Assembly: GCA_963796195.1 (NCBI GenBank)
Contig: CAWCKS010000014.1
Coordinates: forward strand, 62,001 to 126,000
Reading direction: 5' to 3'
Origin: CAWCKS01 sp963796195
Lineage (GTDB): Bacteria > Pseudomonadota > Alphaproteobacteria > Rhizobiales > Xanthobacteraceae
Length of the DNA stretch: 64,000 nt
Part shown: one piece after another, positions 37,674 through 46,259 of the stretch
Numbering within the stretch: position 1 is the first letter of the stretch
How the letters are laid out: the number at the start of each line of letters is the position of its first letter
The notes under the pieces: model-generated
Databases searched by the model: none
Seen by the model: only the letters and a program-made list of their open reading frames with translations
What the model was told of the DNA's origin: nothing
Translations under genes and position numbers: made by a program

Positions 37674-38966
37674 TCACTCCTCCGATTTCTGGTCCTGCTG
37701 GGGAGCGGCGGCAGGCGCCGGCGCTGCGACGCGGGCCGGCGTCGTCGTCACGCGCTTCTTCGCCGCGGCTGCCGGCCCCTTGGGCGCCGGCTTCGAAGGC
37801 GCGTCCGACGCCGTTGACGCTGCGGGCGCGGCCTGCGCCGGCGCGGTCGAGGCGGTATCGTCGGGAAGTTCGACGGTATCGTTCGGCGCCTGCTTCTCGA
37901 TCGTGCGCAGTTTTGCGACGTTCTTCTGGTGCGCATCGTAGGTGTCGCTGAACGCGTGACCGCCGGTGCCGTCGGCGACAAAGAACAGGTCACGGGTGCG
38001 CGCCGGGTTTGCGGTCGCTTCCAGCGACGCGCGGCCGGGATTGGCAATCGGCCCCGGCGGCAGGCCATCGATGACGTAGGTGTTGTACGGCGTCGGCTGC
38101 TGGATCTCGCTGCGCTTGATCGGTCGGCCGAGCGTGCCCTTGCCGCCGACCAGGCCGTAGATGATGGTCGGATCGGACTGCAGCTTGATCTTCTGCCGCA
38201 TGCGATTGACGAACACCGCAGCGACGCGGCTGCGCTCGTCAGCCTTGCCGGTCTCCTTCTCGACAATCGAGGCCAACGTGACGAGCTGGTCCGGCGACTT
38301 CAGCGGCAGGTCCGGACTGCGGCGCTCCCAGATCTCGGCGATCGCGCGCTTCTGCGCCTGCTGCATGCGCTGGATCACCTGATCGCGCGTGGTGCCGCGC
38401 ACGAACTTGTAAGTCTCGGGCAAGAGCGTGCCCTCGCGCGGCAACTCCTTGATCTGGCCGGCGAGCACGTCGTTGTCCAGCAGACGCGCGACGATCTGCT
38501 CCGACGTCAGCCCTTCCGGGATCGTCAGCTGGTGCTGCACGACCTTGTTCTCGACCATGGTCTCGATCACGTCGCGCAGGCTCGCCTGCTTCTGGAACAG
38601 GTATTCGCCGGACTTCAGTTCCGAGCGCGCCTTCAGCGCAATCACGCCGCCGAAGAACACGAGGCGGTTGTTCTCGATCACGCCCTCGCGGGTCAGGATG
38701 TCGGCGATGTCGCCCATGCCGGCGCGCGAGGGAATGTTGACGACCTTGTCCTCGGCCAGCGGTCCCGGCGCTTCCAGCCGCTGCTTGCCGTAGTAGTAGG
38801 CGAGGCCGGTGCCGATCATCAGGATCAGGAAAATCGTGATGACGGCGTTGCCGACGATGACGAGGGGATTGCGGGCGCCGGCCGATCGCCTCGGCGGCGG
38901 CGGAAGCTGTTCGGGCTCCAGCGCCGCGCGCGGACTGCGAGGTGAAATGGGCGGCCTTTCGCTCAT
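37674..38966 (-). CDS. mltG: Endolytic transglycosylase MltG
   Basis: The 430-residue protein has a cytoplasmic Pro-rich start, a single membrane helix at about 33-55 and the periplasmic YceG/MltG domain. The catalytic Glu is in 'L-A-S-I-V-E-K-E-T-G', followed by 'L-Q-S-D-P-T-I-I-Y-G' and 'P-Y-N-T-Y-x-x-x-G-L-P-P-G-P-I-x-N-P-G'. It cleaves nascent glycan strands and may end their growth. A tail of about 70 residues, rich in Ala, Pro and Lys, follows the domain. It sits after fabF, the common fab-mltG order. Confidence 0.94.
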   Translation of the reverse strand: MSERPPISPRSPRAALEPEQLPPPPRRSAGARNPLVIVGNAVITIFLILMIGTGLAYYYGKQRLEAPGPLAEDKVVNIPSRAGMGDIADILTREGVIENNRLVFFGGVIALKARSELKSGEYLFQKQASLRDVIETMVENKVVQHQLTIPEGLTSEQIVARLLDNDVLAGQIKELPREGTLLPETYKFVRGTTRDQVIQRMQQAQKRAIAEIWERRSPDLPLKSPDQLVTLASIVEKETGKADERSRVAAVFVNRMRQKIKLQSDPTIIYGLVGGKGTLGRPIKRSEIQQPTPYNTYVIDGLPPGPIANPGRASLEATANPARTRDLFFVADGTGGHAFSDTYDAHQKNVAKLRTIEKQAPNDTVELPDDTASTAPAQAAPAASTASDAPSKPAPKGPAAAAKKRVTTTPARVAAPAPAAAPQQDQKSEE

Positions 38967-39113
38967 CGACGACTCTGTTCCAGAAATTGCGACTTGCTCA
39001 AAGGCAACAGCGAGCCGACAACTAACTTCGCTGCAGCAAGTCCTTAAAGATCAAACGGTCGCGCCCGCCTCGGACCTTATCGCTGAATATGGCGAAAGGG
39101 TGAAGCAGAGATC

Positions 39114-40382
39114 CTAGTTTGCCACCCGCTTCAGGATCAGCGACGCGTTGGTTCCGCCGAAACCGAACGAATTCGACAGCACCGTGTCAATCTGCCGCTG
39201 CCGCGCCTTGTGCGGCACGAGATCGATCGCGGTCTCGACCGACGGATTGTCGAGGTTGATCGTCGGCGGCGCGACGTTGTCGCGAATCGCGAGCAAACAG
39301 AAGATCGCCTCGATCGCGCCGGCCGCGCCGAGCAGATGCCCGGTCGACGACTTGGTCGACGACATCGAGATTTTCGAAGCGGCATTGCCAGCGAGCCGCT
39401 GCACCGCGCCGAGCTCGATCTCGTCGCCGATGGGCGTCGAGGTGCCGTGCGCGTTGATGTAGTCGATGTCGGCCGCGGTCATGCCGGCGCGCTTCAATGC
39501 GGCGGCCATGCTGCGGAAGCCGCCGTTGCCGTCCTCGGCGGGCGCGGTGATGTGGAAGGCGTCGCCCGACAGGCCATAGCCGACCACTTCGGCGTAAATC
39601 TTCGCGCCGCGGCGCCTGGCGTGCTCCAATTCCTCGAGCACGACGATGCCGGCACCCTCGCCCATCACGAAGCCGTCGCGCTCCTTGTCATAGGGTCGGG
39701 ACGCCTTGGTCGGCGTGTCGTTGAAGCCGGTCGACATCGCCCGGAGTGCGCAGAACCCCGCCATCGAAATGCGGTTGATCGGCGACTCCGTGCCGCCCGC
39801 GACCATGACGTCGGCGTCACCCAGCGCAATCAGCCGGCTGGCGTCGCCGATCGCGTGCGCGCCGGTCGAGCATGCCGTGACCACGGAGTGGTTCGGACCT
39901 TTCAGGCCGTGCTCGATCGAGACATAGCCCGAGGCGAGATTGATGAGCCGGCCCGGAATGAAGAACGGCGACACGCGGCGCGGGCCGCGTTCCTTCAAGA
40001 GGATCGCGGTCTCGGCGATGCCGTTGATGCCGCCGATGCCGCTGCCGATCAGTGTGCCGCTGGCCCACTGGTCCTCGTCGGTCTTCGGATGCCAGTCGGC
40101 ATCATCGAGCGCCTGCCTGGCGGCGGCCATCGCGAAAATAATGAAGTCGTCGACCTTGCGCTGGTCCTTCGGATCCATCCACTGGTCGGGATTGAACGTG
40201 GCATTGGTGCCGTCGCCGCGCGGGATCGTGCAGGCGATCTGGCACGGCAGATCGGACACCTCGAATGTGTCGATGCGCCTGGCGCCGCTTTCGCTGTTCA
40301 GGATCCGCTTCCAGGTCGGCTCCACGCCACAGCCGAGCGGCGACACCATGCCGAGGCCCGTGACGACAACCCGCCTCATCAT
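39114..40382 (-). CDS. fabF: Beta-ketoacyl-ACP synthase II
   Basis: The 422-residue FabF has the catalytic Cys in 'V-V-T-A-C-S-T-G-A-H-A-I-G', His in 'I-N-A-H-G-T-S-T-P' and His in 'K-S-S-T-G-H-L-L-G-A-A-G-A'. It elongates acyl-ACP with malonyl-ACP. It lies 120 bases after acpP on the same strand and is followed by mltG. Confidence 0.97.
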   Translation of the reverse strand: MMRRVVVTGLGMVSPLGCGVEPTWKRILNSESGARRIDTFEVSDLPCQIACTIPRGDGTNATFNPDQWMDPKDQRKVDDFIIFAMAAARQALDDADWHPKTDEDQWASGTLIGSGIGGINGIAETAILLKERGPRRVSPFFIPGRLINLASGYVSIEHGLKGPNHSVVTACSTGAHAIGDASRLIALGDADVMVAGGTESPINRISMAGFCALRAMSTGFNDTPTKASRPYDKERDGFVMGEGAGIVVLEELEHARRRGAKIYAEVVGYGLSGDAFHITAPAEDGNGGFRSMAAALKRAGMTAADIDYINAHGTSTPIGDEIELGAVQRLAGNAASKISMSSTKSSTGHLLGAAGAIEAIFCLLAIRDNVAPPTINLDNPSVETAIDLVPHKARQRQIDTVLSNSFGFGGTNASLILKRVAN

Positions 40383-40484
40383 TTCCTCTCCGACGAGACA
40401 CCGCGCGATATCAGGCTCGCGCGGCTTGCGACCGATTGGTCGGGATCAAGCCGGCCGTGGCGAGCCGTCATGCCCGGACGTCAG

Positions 40485-40512
40485 CTCTTGATCAACTCTT
40501 GATCAACTCTTG
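40485..40512. repeat. 11-bp tandem repeat across the acpP stop codon
   Basis: The unit CTCTTGATCAA is present twice in full (40485-40495, 40496-40506), plus a partial third copy into the acpP coding end. On the gene strand this adds a duplicate of the last two codons and the stop just behind the real stop. It looks like a slippage duplication. Confidence 0.75.
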
Positions 40513-40742
40513 GCGTTCTTTTCGAGAAACTTGGTTGCGTCGCCGACGGTGAGAATCGTCTCGGCCGCATCATCGGGAATCTCGCAGCCGAACTCTTCTT
40601 CAAAGGCCATCACGAGCTCGACCGTGTCCAGGCTGTCCGCACCGAGGTCATCGATGAAACTTGCCGCGTCGGTCACCTTCTCCGGCTCAACGCCGAGATG
40701 CTCGACCACGATCTTCTTCACTCGCTCGCCAATATCACTCAT
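40503..40742 (-). CDS. acpP: Acyl carrier protein
   Basis: The 79-residue acidic protein has the phosphopantetheine site D-S-L in 'D-D-L-G-A-D-S-L-D-T-V-E-L-V-M-A'. It carries growing acyl chains in fatty-acid synthesis. The ATG at 40742 gives the standard start 'S-D-I-G-E-R-V-K-K-I'; the frame extends 39 bases further upstream but without reason. It is flanked by fabG upstream and fabF downstream. Confidence 0.97.
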   Translation of the reverse strand: MSDIGERVKKIVVEHLGVEPEKVTDAASFIDDLGADSLDTVELVMAFEEEFGCEIPDDAAETILTVGDATKFLEKNAKS

Positions 40743-41002
40743 CGTCCCAACCTCGTGCTTGTTAACAAGACCCCACCGCAAAGCGATGCGAGCCGTCGTG
40801 CGTTAGCGGACCGCAATCCTGTTGCCAAGCTTGCGTTCGATTTGGCCTCGTCAACGGCCTTCGAACCCGGAATATACGGGGTTGAGCAATCCCGCAATCC
40901 CACGCCCCCGAACCCGAGACGCGATCGGTTACCATACTTCCAAAGCCTTGGCCAGCTTAGCAAAATCGGCTCACGGAAACTGAGGACAGCGGTTTAGAAG
41001 GC

Positions 41003-41740
41003 TCAAATCATTGCCATTCCGCCGTTGACGTGGAGCGTCTGTCCGGTCACGTACGCGGCTTCGTTCGAGGCGAGATAAACTGCGGCAGCGGCAATATCGT
41101 CGGCCGTTCCGAGCCGGTTTGCAGGAACACGCTCCAGGATTGCGGCGCGTTGCTTGTCGTTCAGCGCGGCGGTCATCGCGGTTGCGATGAAGCCCGGCGC
41201 GATGCAGTTCGCGGTCACGTTGCGCTTGGCGTATTCCTGCGCGATCGACTTGAACATGCCGATCATGCCGGCCTTGCTCGCCGCATAGTTGGCCTGCCCC
41301 GGATTGCCGGTGACGCCGACCACCGAGGTGATGCCGATCAGCCTCCCGAAGCGCTTGCGCATCATCAATTTGGCCGCGGCGCGGGCGAGGCGAAACGTCG
41401 CGGTGAGGTTGATCGCGAGCACCTGCTCCCATTCCTCATCACGCATCTGCACGAACAGGTTGTCGCGCGTCACGCCGGCGTTGCAGACGAGAATGTCGAG
41501 CTGGCCGAGCGCGGCCTCCGCCGCCGGCACCAAAGCTTCGACCTCTGCCGTGTTGGCGAGGTTGCACGGCAGCACATGCGCGCGCTCCTTCAATTCGCCC
41601 GCGAGTTGATCGAGCACCTCGCGCCGCGTGCCCGACAGCGCGACATCAGCGCCTTGCGCATGCAGCGCGCGCGCCACCGCGCTGCCGATGCCGCCGGTCG
41701 CGCCAGTCACCAATGCGGTCTTGCCCGTGAGGTCGAACAT
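41003..41740 (-). CDS. fabG: 3-oxoacyl-ACP reductase
   Basis: The 245-residue SDR enzyme has 'T-G-A-T-G-G-I-G', 'N-A-G-V-T-R-D-N-L' (typical of FabG), Ser in 'I-T-S-V-V-G', Y-A-A-S-K and 'I-A-P-G-F-I-x-T-x-M-T'. It reduces beta-ketoacyl-ACP with NADPH. The ATG at 41740 is chosen over the upstream in-frame start at 41770 because it gives the family N-terminus 'M-F-D-L-T-G-K'. It follows fabD by 39 bases. Confidence 0.96.
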   Translation of the reverse strand: MFDLTGKTALVTGATGGIGSAVARALHAQGADVALSGTRREVLDQLAGELKERAHVLPCNLANTAEVEALVPAAEAALGQLDILVCNAGVTRDNLFVQMRDEEWEQVLAINLTATFRLARAAAKLMMRKRFGRLIGITSVVGVTGNPGQANYAASKAGMIGMFKSIAQEYAKRNVTANCIAPGFIATAMTAALNDKQRAAILERVPANRLGTADDIAAAAVYLASNEAAYVTGQTLHVNGGMAMI

Positions 41741-41779
41741 TTTTTTGTCTCCTCGCCCGATCGCAATCACGCCCGTCGA

Positions 41780-42718
41780 TCAGCCGGCGGCCTTGGCCGC
41801 GGCGACATCGGCGGGATTGCCCACCGACACGCCGGTCGCGCCTTCGGCGATCCGCTTGACGAGACCGGTCAAAACTTTGCCGGCGCCGATCTCGTAGAAC
41901 TTCGTCACGCCCTGCCCTGCCATGAAGGTGATCGACTCGCGCCAGCGCACGGTGCCGGTCACCTGCTCGACCAAACGCTTGCGGATGTCGTTTGGATCCG
42001 TGATCGCCGACGCCAGCACGTTGCAGACCAGAGGCACCACCGGCGTATTGATGGCGACGCTCTTCAGCGCTTCCGCCATCGCATCGGCGGCGGGCTGCAT
42101 CAGCTTGCAGTGAAACGGCGCCGACACCGGCAGCAGCATCGCGCGCCTGGCGCCCTTCGTCTTGGCAATCTCGACGGCGCGATCGACCGCTTCCTTGTGG
42201 CCGGAAACGACCACCTGGCCGCTGCCGTTGTCGTTGGCGGGATCGCAGACCTGGCCCTGGGCTGCTTCCTTTGCGACCTCGACCGCGACGTCGTAATCAA
42301 GGCCGAGCAACGCCGCCATGGCGCCGACGCCGACCGGCACCGCCTTCTGCATCGCACGCCCTCGCGCGCGCAAAAGTTTTGCCGTGTCGGAAAGCGAGAG
42401 CGCGTCCGCCGCCGCCAGCGCCGAGTATTCACCGAGCGAGTGCCCGGCGACAAATTTCGCCGACTTGACGGAGAGGCCAGCTTCGCTTTCCAGCGCACGC
42501 AAGGCGGCGATCGACACAGCCATCAGGGCGGGCTGCGCATTCTCGGTCAGAACAAGTGTCTCCGCCGGGCCGTTCCAGATCACATCGGTCAGCTTCTCGC
42601 CGAGCGCGGCATCGACCTCGTCGAACACCGCCTTCGATGCCGAAAATGCTTCCGCGAGCGCCTTGCCCATGCCGACCGCCTGCGACCCCTGGCCGGGAAA
42701 CGTGAACGCTGATGTCAT
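41780..42718 (-). CDS. fabD: Malonyl-CoA:ACP transacylase
   Basis: The 312-residue enzyme has 'F-P-G-Q-G-S-Q', the nucleophile in 'G-H-S-L-G-E-Y-S-A-L' and the catalytic His in 'V-S-A-P-F-H-C'. It loads malonyl groups onto ACP. It is first in the fabD-fabG-acpP-fabF series on the minus strand. Confidence 0.97.
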   Translation of the reverse strand: MTSAFTFPGQGSQAVGMGKALAEAFSASKAVFDEVDAALGEKLTDVIWNGPAETLVLTENAQPALMAVSIAALRALESEAGLSVKSAKFVAGHSLGEYSALAAADALSLSDTAKLLRARGRAMQKAVPVGVGAMAALLGLDYDVAVEVAKEAAQGQVCDPANDNGSGQVVVSGHKEAVDRAVEIAKTKGARRAMLLPVSAPFHCKLMQPAADAMAEALKSVAINTPVVPLVCNVLASAITDPNDIRKRLVEQVTGTVRWRESITFMAGQGVTKFYEIGAGKVLTGLVKRIAEGATGVSVGNPADVAAAKAAG

Positions 42719-42843
42719 CGAGAAATCCCTTGGCGCACGCCCTTTTTCCCGGCGAAAGACACGCCGGGTCGCGCAATGTCAAGCGCAGAGCGGTTTTGGG
42801 ACGGTTGCGTTCAGCGATGGCCCAAGCAGCGGAAGCCAGTGTA

Positions 42844-43752
42844 TCAGAGATTGAGCTGGTAACTTACAGGTATCCAGCGATAGCCGGCAGACGAAGACTG
42901 CTCCACATAGCCCACGCCGGGGAACGGCATGTGGAAGCCGGCGACAAACAGCTTGTCGGTTGCCACCATGTCGAGGACCCGCTTACGGGTGGCCACCGCC
43001 ATCTCCTTGTCGTCGTCGACGTCGGCGTGCCAGTCCGGCCGCTGGATCGACATCACATAGTGGGTGCAGGTGTCGGCCCAGATCAGCAGGCGCTTTCCAT
43101 CGCTCTCAATGTGATAGGCCATCATGCCGATCGAATGCCCAGCGGCATCGACCGCGCGGATTCCCGGCACCACCTCGTCGCCCGGCCTGATGAATGTCGC
43201 GCGGTCGGCGAGCGGTTCGCAAATCCTCACGAAAAGCTCGCGGTTGAATTTGCGCGCGTCGCGGACGTTCTCTCCGCGCTTCCAGAAATCGAACTCTGTC
43301 GCGCCGAACACGTAGCGGGCATTGGGAAACACCGGCTTGCCGCCTTTTGTCAGCCCGCCGATGTGGTCGGGATGGCCGTGGGTGATCACGACCACGTCGA
43401 TATCCTCAGCCGCGTAGCCGGCCTGATTCAGGCGCGGAACAAGTTGGCCTTCCGGCATGCGGCCGCGCAGCTGCTCGTACTCGTCGCGCAGCGCGCCATT
43501 GCCGGTATCGAACAGCACCAGTTGCTTGCCCGTGTTCACGACGGTGGGAGTAAAAGGATGCTGAAAGCGGTTGATCTCGATGCGGTTGGCGCGGGCAAGC
43601 TCTGCGGCGGCCTCAGCCGGCTGGTCAGCGCCGATACCAGGATGCAGCCGGTCGCGGATGACCTTGCTATCCAAAATGTTGGTGATCTCGAAGCCACCGA
43701 ACTTGAAGCGATGGACGGTCGGCTGCAGTTCGCCTTGCATCGATGCGGGCAC
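42844..43752 (-). CDS. Metallo-beta-lactamase fold hydrolase
   Basis: The roughly 300-residue protein has the metal-binding H-x-H-x-D-H in 'I-T-H-G-H-P-D-H-I-G-G', a later His in 'D-A-A-G-H-S-I-G' and Asp in 'I-W-A-D-T-C', and a final 'G-F-H-M-P-F-P'. The overall pattern resembles quorum-quenching lactonases and related hydrolases, but the substrate is not deducible. Starts at 43752 or 43740 are both possible. It stands alone, convergent with nothing and divergent from the toxin-antitoxin pair. Confidence 0.85.
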   Translation of the reverse strand: MPASMQGELQPTVHRFKFGGFEITNILDSKVIRDRLHPGIGADQPAEAAAELARANRIEINRFQHPFTPTVVNTGKQLVLFDTGNGALRDEYEQLRGRMPEGQLVPRLNQAGYAAEDIDVVVITHGHPDHIGGLTKGGKPVFPNARYVFGATEFDFWKRGENVRDARKFNRELFVRICEPLADRATFIRPGDEVVPGIRAVDAAGHSIGMMAYHIESDGKRLLIWADTCTHYVMSIQRPDWHADVDDDKEMAVATRKRVLDMVATDKLFVAGFHMPFPGVGYVEQSSSAGYRWIPVSYQLNL

Positions 43753-43893
43753 GCCAAAACCTCCCCCAGTTGTGTCGCGGTGGGTATCATTAGCACCGTT
43801 GTGGCGTTCGTAGGCACCATCGAGCAGGCCCCTGGTTGGAGCGGAGGCGGCAGGAGCCGAACCTGCTCGATTTGAATACTGGAGATGAACGAC

Positions 43894-43944
43894 TTGACGC
43901 GATGAGCCCGGCCCATATATTCTAGCTAGAATTTCTGGCTAGAT
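43894..43944 (+). promoter_or_regulatory. Promoter and operator of the Phd/PIN toxin-antitoxin pair
   Basis: A -35-like TTGACG (43894-43899) and -10-like TATATT (43916-43921) are 16 bases apart. The -10 is overlapped by a perfect 14-bp palindrome ATTCTAGCTAGAAT at 43919-43932, and a related half-site TTCTGGCTAGAT follows at 43933-43944. Phd-type antitoxins usually repress their own promoter at such palindromes, so autoregulation is likely. Confidence 0.7.
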
Positions 43945-43956
43945 AGGATCAAGCCG

Positions 43957-44214
43957 ATGGCCAAGCGAAGTTGGTCGGTGCAGGATGCGAAGAACCGGTT
44001 CAGCGAAGTTGTTGAGGCCGCAAGACGCACACCGCAGACCGTCACCAAGCACGGCAAGCCGACCGTTGTCGTGGTTGACGTGACGGAGTACGAACGACTG
44101 CGGCGCCTCGAACGCGCGCGGGCACCATCCTTTGCCGATGTGCTCCTCGCCATGCCGCAGGATGGTGGCGAATTCGTCCGCAGTCGTGTTCGGATGCGTG
44201 ACCTTGATCTCTGA
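43957..44214 (+). CDS. Phd/YefM family antitoxin
   Basis: The 85-residue protein starts like Phd/YefM antitoxins: 'W-S-V-Q-D-A-K-N-R-F-S-E-V-V-E-A-A' and 'P-Q-T-V-T-K-H-G-K-P-T-V-V-V-V', the DNA-binding N-terminal domain. The C-terminal half would wrap the toxin. Its stop overlaps the toxin ATG by one base (TGATG), typical coupling. It is expected to neutralise the PIN toxin and repress the operon. Confidence 0.88.
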   Translation: MAKRSWSVQDAKNRFSEVVEAARRTPQTVTKHGKPTVVVVDVTEYERLRRLERARAPSFADVLLAMPQDGGEFVRSRVRMRDLDL

Positions 44215-44640
44215 TGTTCCTTATCGACACCGTCACACTGTCCGAACTACGCAGACGCGAGCGCGATCCGATGGTCGTCGCATGGTTTCAACGGCAGCGG
44301 ACGACCGAGCTCTTCCTCAGCGTCATCAGCATTGGCGAAATCGAGCGCGGCATCGCACGACAGCGCGCGATTGATCCAGACTTTGCCGACGCGCTAGCCG
44401 CGTGGCTCGACACGAGTCCTGACTGTCTACGGCGAGCGGGTCGTGCCATTCGACCTGCGAACGGCGCGACGTTGGGGCGCCTTGAGCGCCGCTCTTGGCA
44501 ATGACAGCGCCGATCTCATGATTGCGGCCACCGCGCTCGAGCACGGACTGACCGTGGTCACGCGCAACGTATCTGACTTCGAGCCCACCGGAGTCGCGGT
44601 CCTCGATCCGTTTGGTCGTCGGCCTAACCGGAACTCATAA
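44214..44640 (+). CDS. PIN-domain toxin, VapC/FitB type (one apparent frameshift)
   Basis: The PIN-domain RNase toxin has Asp5 in 'F-L-I-D-T-V', Glu in 'S-I-G-E-I-E-R-G-I', then 'N-D-S-A-D-L-M-I-A-A-T-A' with the third acidic residue and 'V-T-R-N-V-S-D-F'. The frame breaks at about 44418 and resumes as 'V-Y-G-E-R-V-V-P-F-D'. One extra C just after a GAGTC site explains it and restores 141 residues, the normal length. It may be intact in the living cell; a real frameshift would inactivate it. Confidence 0.82.
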
Positions 44641-44749
44641 AAGGCAGCTTTGCCTCAGCCCCGGCCTGTCGCGGAAAAAACTGGTCACAGACGGCTGCGT
44701 TCTCGGAAAACCTGTCTCGGTGCGCCGGGGGAGCCAGGCAGCTTGCAAC

Positions 44750-45223
44750 TCAGTTTCGATCTGCCCGTCGCGAAACCCGATACGTCGACGTCACGTGCGC
44801 ACACGGCTCCGACGCACCTTCCGACGTCAGCCAACACTCAAGGTAGGAGAGCCGTCCGCCGCGACGCACGATACGGGCCTCGGCAATGAGATCGGCCGCC
44901 CGCGCCGGCCGCAGGAAGGTGATGTTGAGATTGGCCATCACGGGAATGACGCCGGTGCCCATCGCGGCCAGCACGCAGCAGTACATCGCCGTATCGGCAA
45001 AGCCCATCACTATCGGACCGGAGAACACCTGTCCGCTGCCGTCCTGCCAGGGCTCGGCACCCAGGTACTCAGCCTTGAACGGCAGCCTGACCGTGATGCT
45101 GTCCGCGCCAACAATTTCGACGATTTCGCCGTGATGGTCGATCGGCGGAAGGTTGGTCGTGATCGTGAGCTCGGTCTGCTTTGCCGTTAGAGGAAGCGAG
45201 CTTTCGGCCGCACGCTCTTCCAT
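44750..45223 (-). CDS. PaaI-type thioesterase (hotdog fold)
   Basis: The 157-residue protein has the hotdog-fold pattern of PaaI-type thioesterases: 'G-Q-V-F-S-G-P-I-V-M-G-F-A-D-T-A-M' (with the catalytic Asp) and 'N-L-N-I-T-F-L-R-P-A', then 'A-R-I-V-R-R-G'. It hydrolyses an acyl-CoA; which one is unknown. The ATG at 45223 is preferred; the frame runs to 45322 but that part overlaps the desaturase gene. It follows the desaturase by 10 bases, so a shared operon in lipid metabolism is plausible. Confidence 0.82.
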   Translation of the reverse strand: MEERAAESSLPLTAKQTELTITTNLPPIDHHGEIVEIVGADSITVRLPFKAEYLGAEPWQDGSGQVFSGPIVMGFADTAMYCCVLAAMGTGVIPVMANLNITFLRPARAADLIAEARIVRRGGRLSYLECWLTSEGASEPCAHVTSTYRVSRRADRN

Positions 45224-45233
45224 CGGCGATTGC

Positions 45234-46259
45234 CTAAAACCCTGCTGCCGCCTGGTCGCCAGCCACCTTGATGCCGGAGCGTGCGCGGCGCGCGTTGTTG
45301 ACGATATCACCCGGGCGGTCATCGGAATCCGGCTTTGCGGTCGCGAGTTTCAGCACCGCGGCATAGCTCGGCTGGACTTCCATATGGCCCGCATGAGGCC
45401 CGCGCGAAAGAATGCGATGCACGCGCGGCAGGTTGTAGCAGGGCACGTAGAACAGAAGATGGTGCTCGAGATGGTAGTTGACATAGTACGGCGCGACGAA
45501 AAGGCGCTCGATGAAGTTGGCGCGGGTGGTGCGGGTGTTGCGCAGGGGATCGTCGGAGTCGGTGACAACCGCGTGCTCGGCGATATTGCGGATGCGGGTG
45601 ATCACCATCATCCAGGTGACGAACGGCACGAGCCACAGCAACGGATAGGCCCACCACACGCCAGCCAGCACGCACGCAAAAAACATGGTCGCGTTGACGG
45701 TGACTTGCGGACCGAGCTTGTTCCAGAAATTTTTCGCACGCGCGGCAGGCGGCCAGTCGCGCGGACCGAGCGCGTTCAGGAGCTGCGCCTTGCGCTGCTG
45801 AAAAGCGGTCTGTCCGGTGATATCGCGCAGGAATTTTCGGCGATAGCTGAGCCTTGTGATCGGGAACGGCGCCGACAGCACGAGGTCGGGATCGTCGTCC
45901 TGCTGGGTATGGGCGTGGTGCTTGAGGTGATAGCGCCGATAGGCGCGGGTCTCGGCGAACACGGGATAGGCGCACAACCACTGGCTCAGCCAGAGGTTCA
46001 GCTTCTCGTCATTGGCAAGGCAGCCATGGGCGCCGTCGTGCATGAGAATGGCGAGGCCAAGCTGGCGCGAGCCGATGATGCCGACTGCGAGCAGATAGGT
46101 GATGGGGTTCGGCCACCACGCGACCAGCGCAACCGAGCCGATGATCAGCGCCCAGGCGTGAAGGATCAGCGCAATGCCCTTCCAGGTGTGGCGCACCCTC
46201 ACCTCGGCGAGTTCGTCCGCGCTCATGACGTCGCGCGCCAGCAATCGAACCACGGTCAT
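45234..46259 (-). CDS. Membrane fatty acid desaturase
   Basis: The 341-residue integral membrane di-iron enzyme has the three His boxes H-D-G-A-H-G (near 75), H-L-K-H-H-A-H (near 110) and 'N-Y-H-L-E-H-H-L-L-F' (near 265), with paired hydrophobic segments between. It would introduce a double bond into fatty acyl chains or hydroxylate a lipid. The start overlaps the end of the TetR gene by four bases, so the two are co-transcribed and the regulator likely controls the desaturase. Confidence 0.88.
   Translation of the reverse strand: MTVVRLLARDVMSADELAEVRVRHTWKGIALILHAWALIIGSVALVAWWPNPITYLLAVGIIGSRQLGLAILMHDGAHGCLANDEKLNLWLSQWLCAYPVFAETRAYRRYHLKHHAHTQQDDDPDLVLSAPFPITRLSYRRKFLRDITGQTAFQQRKAQLLNALGPRDWPPAARAKNFWNKLGPQVTVNATMFFACVLAGVWWAYPLLWLVPFVTWMMVITRIRNIAEHAVVTDSDDPLRNTRTTRANFIERLFVAPYYVNYHLEHHLLFYVPCYNLPRVHRILSRGPHAGHMEVQPSYAAVLKLATAKPDSDDRPGDIVNNARRARSGIKVAGDQAAAGF

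Noticed and set aside
41030..42712. 560-codon open frame on the plus strand
   Set aside because: Antisense to fabG and fabD, which are certain.
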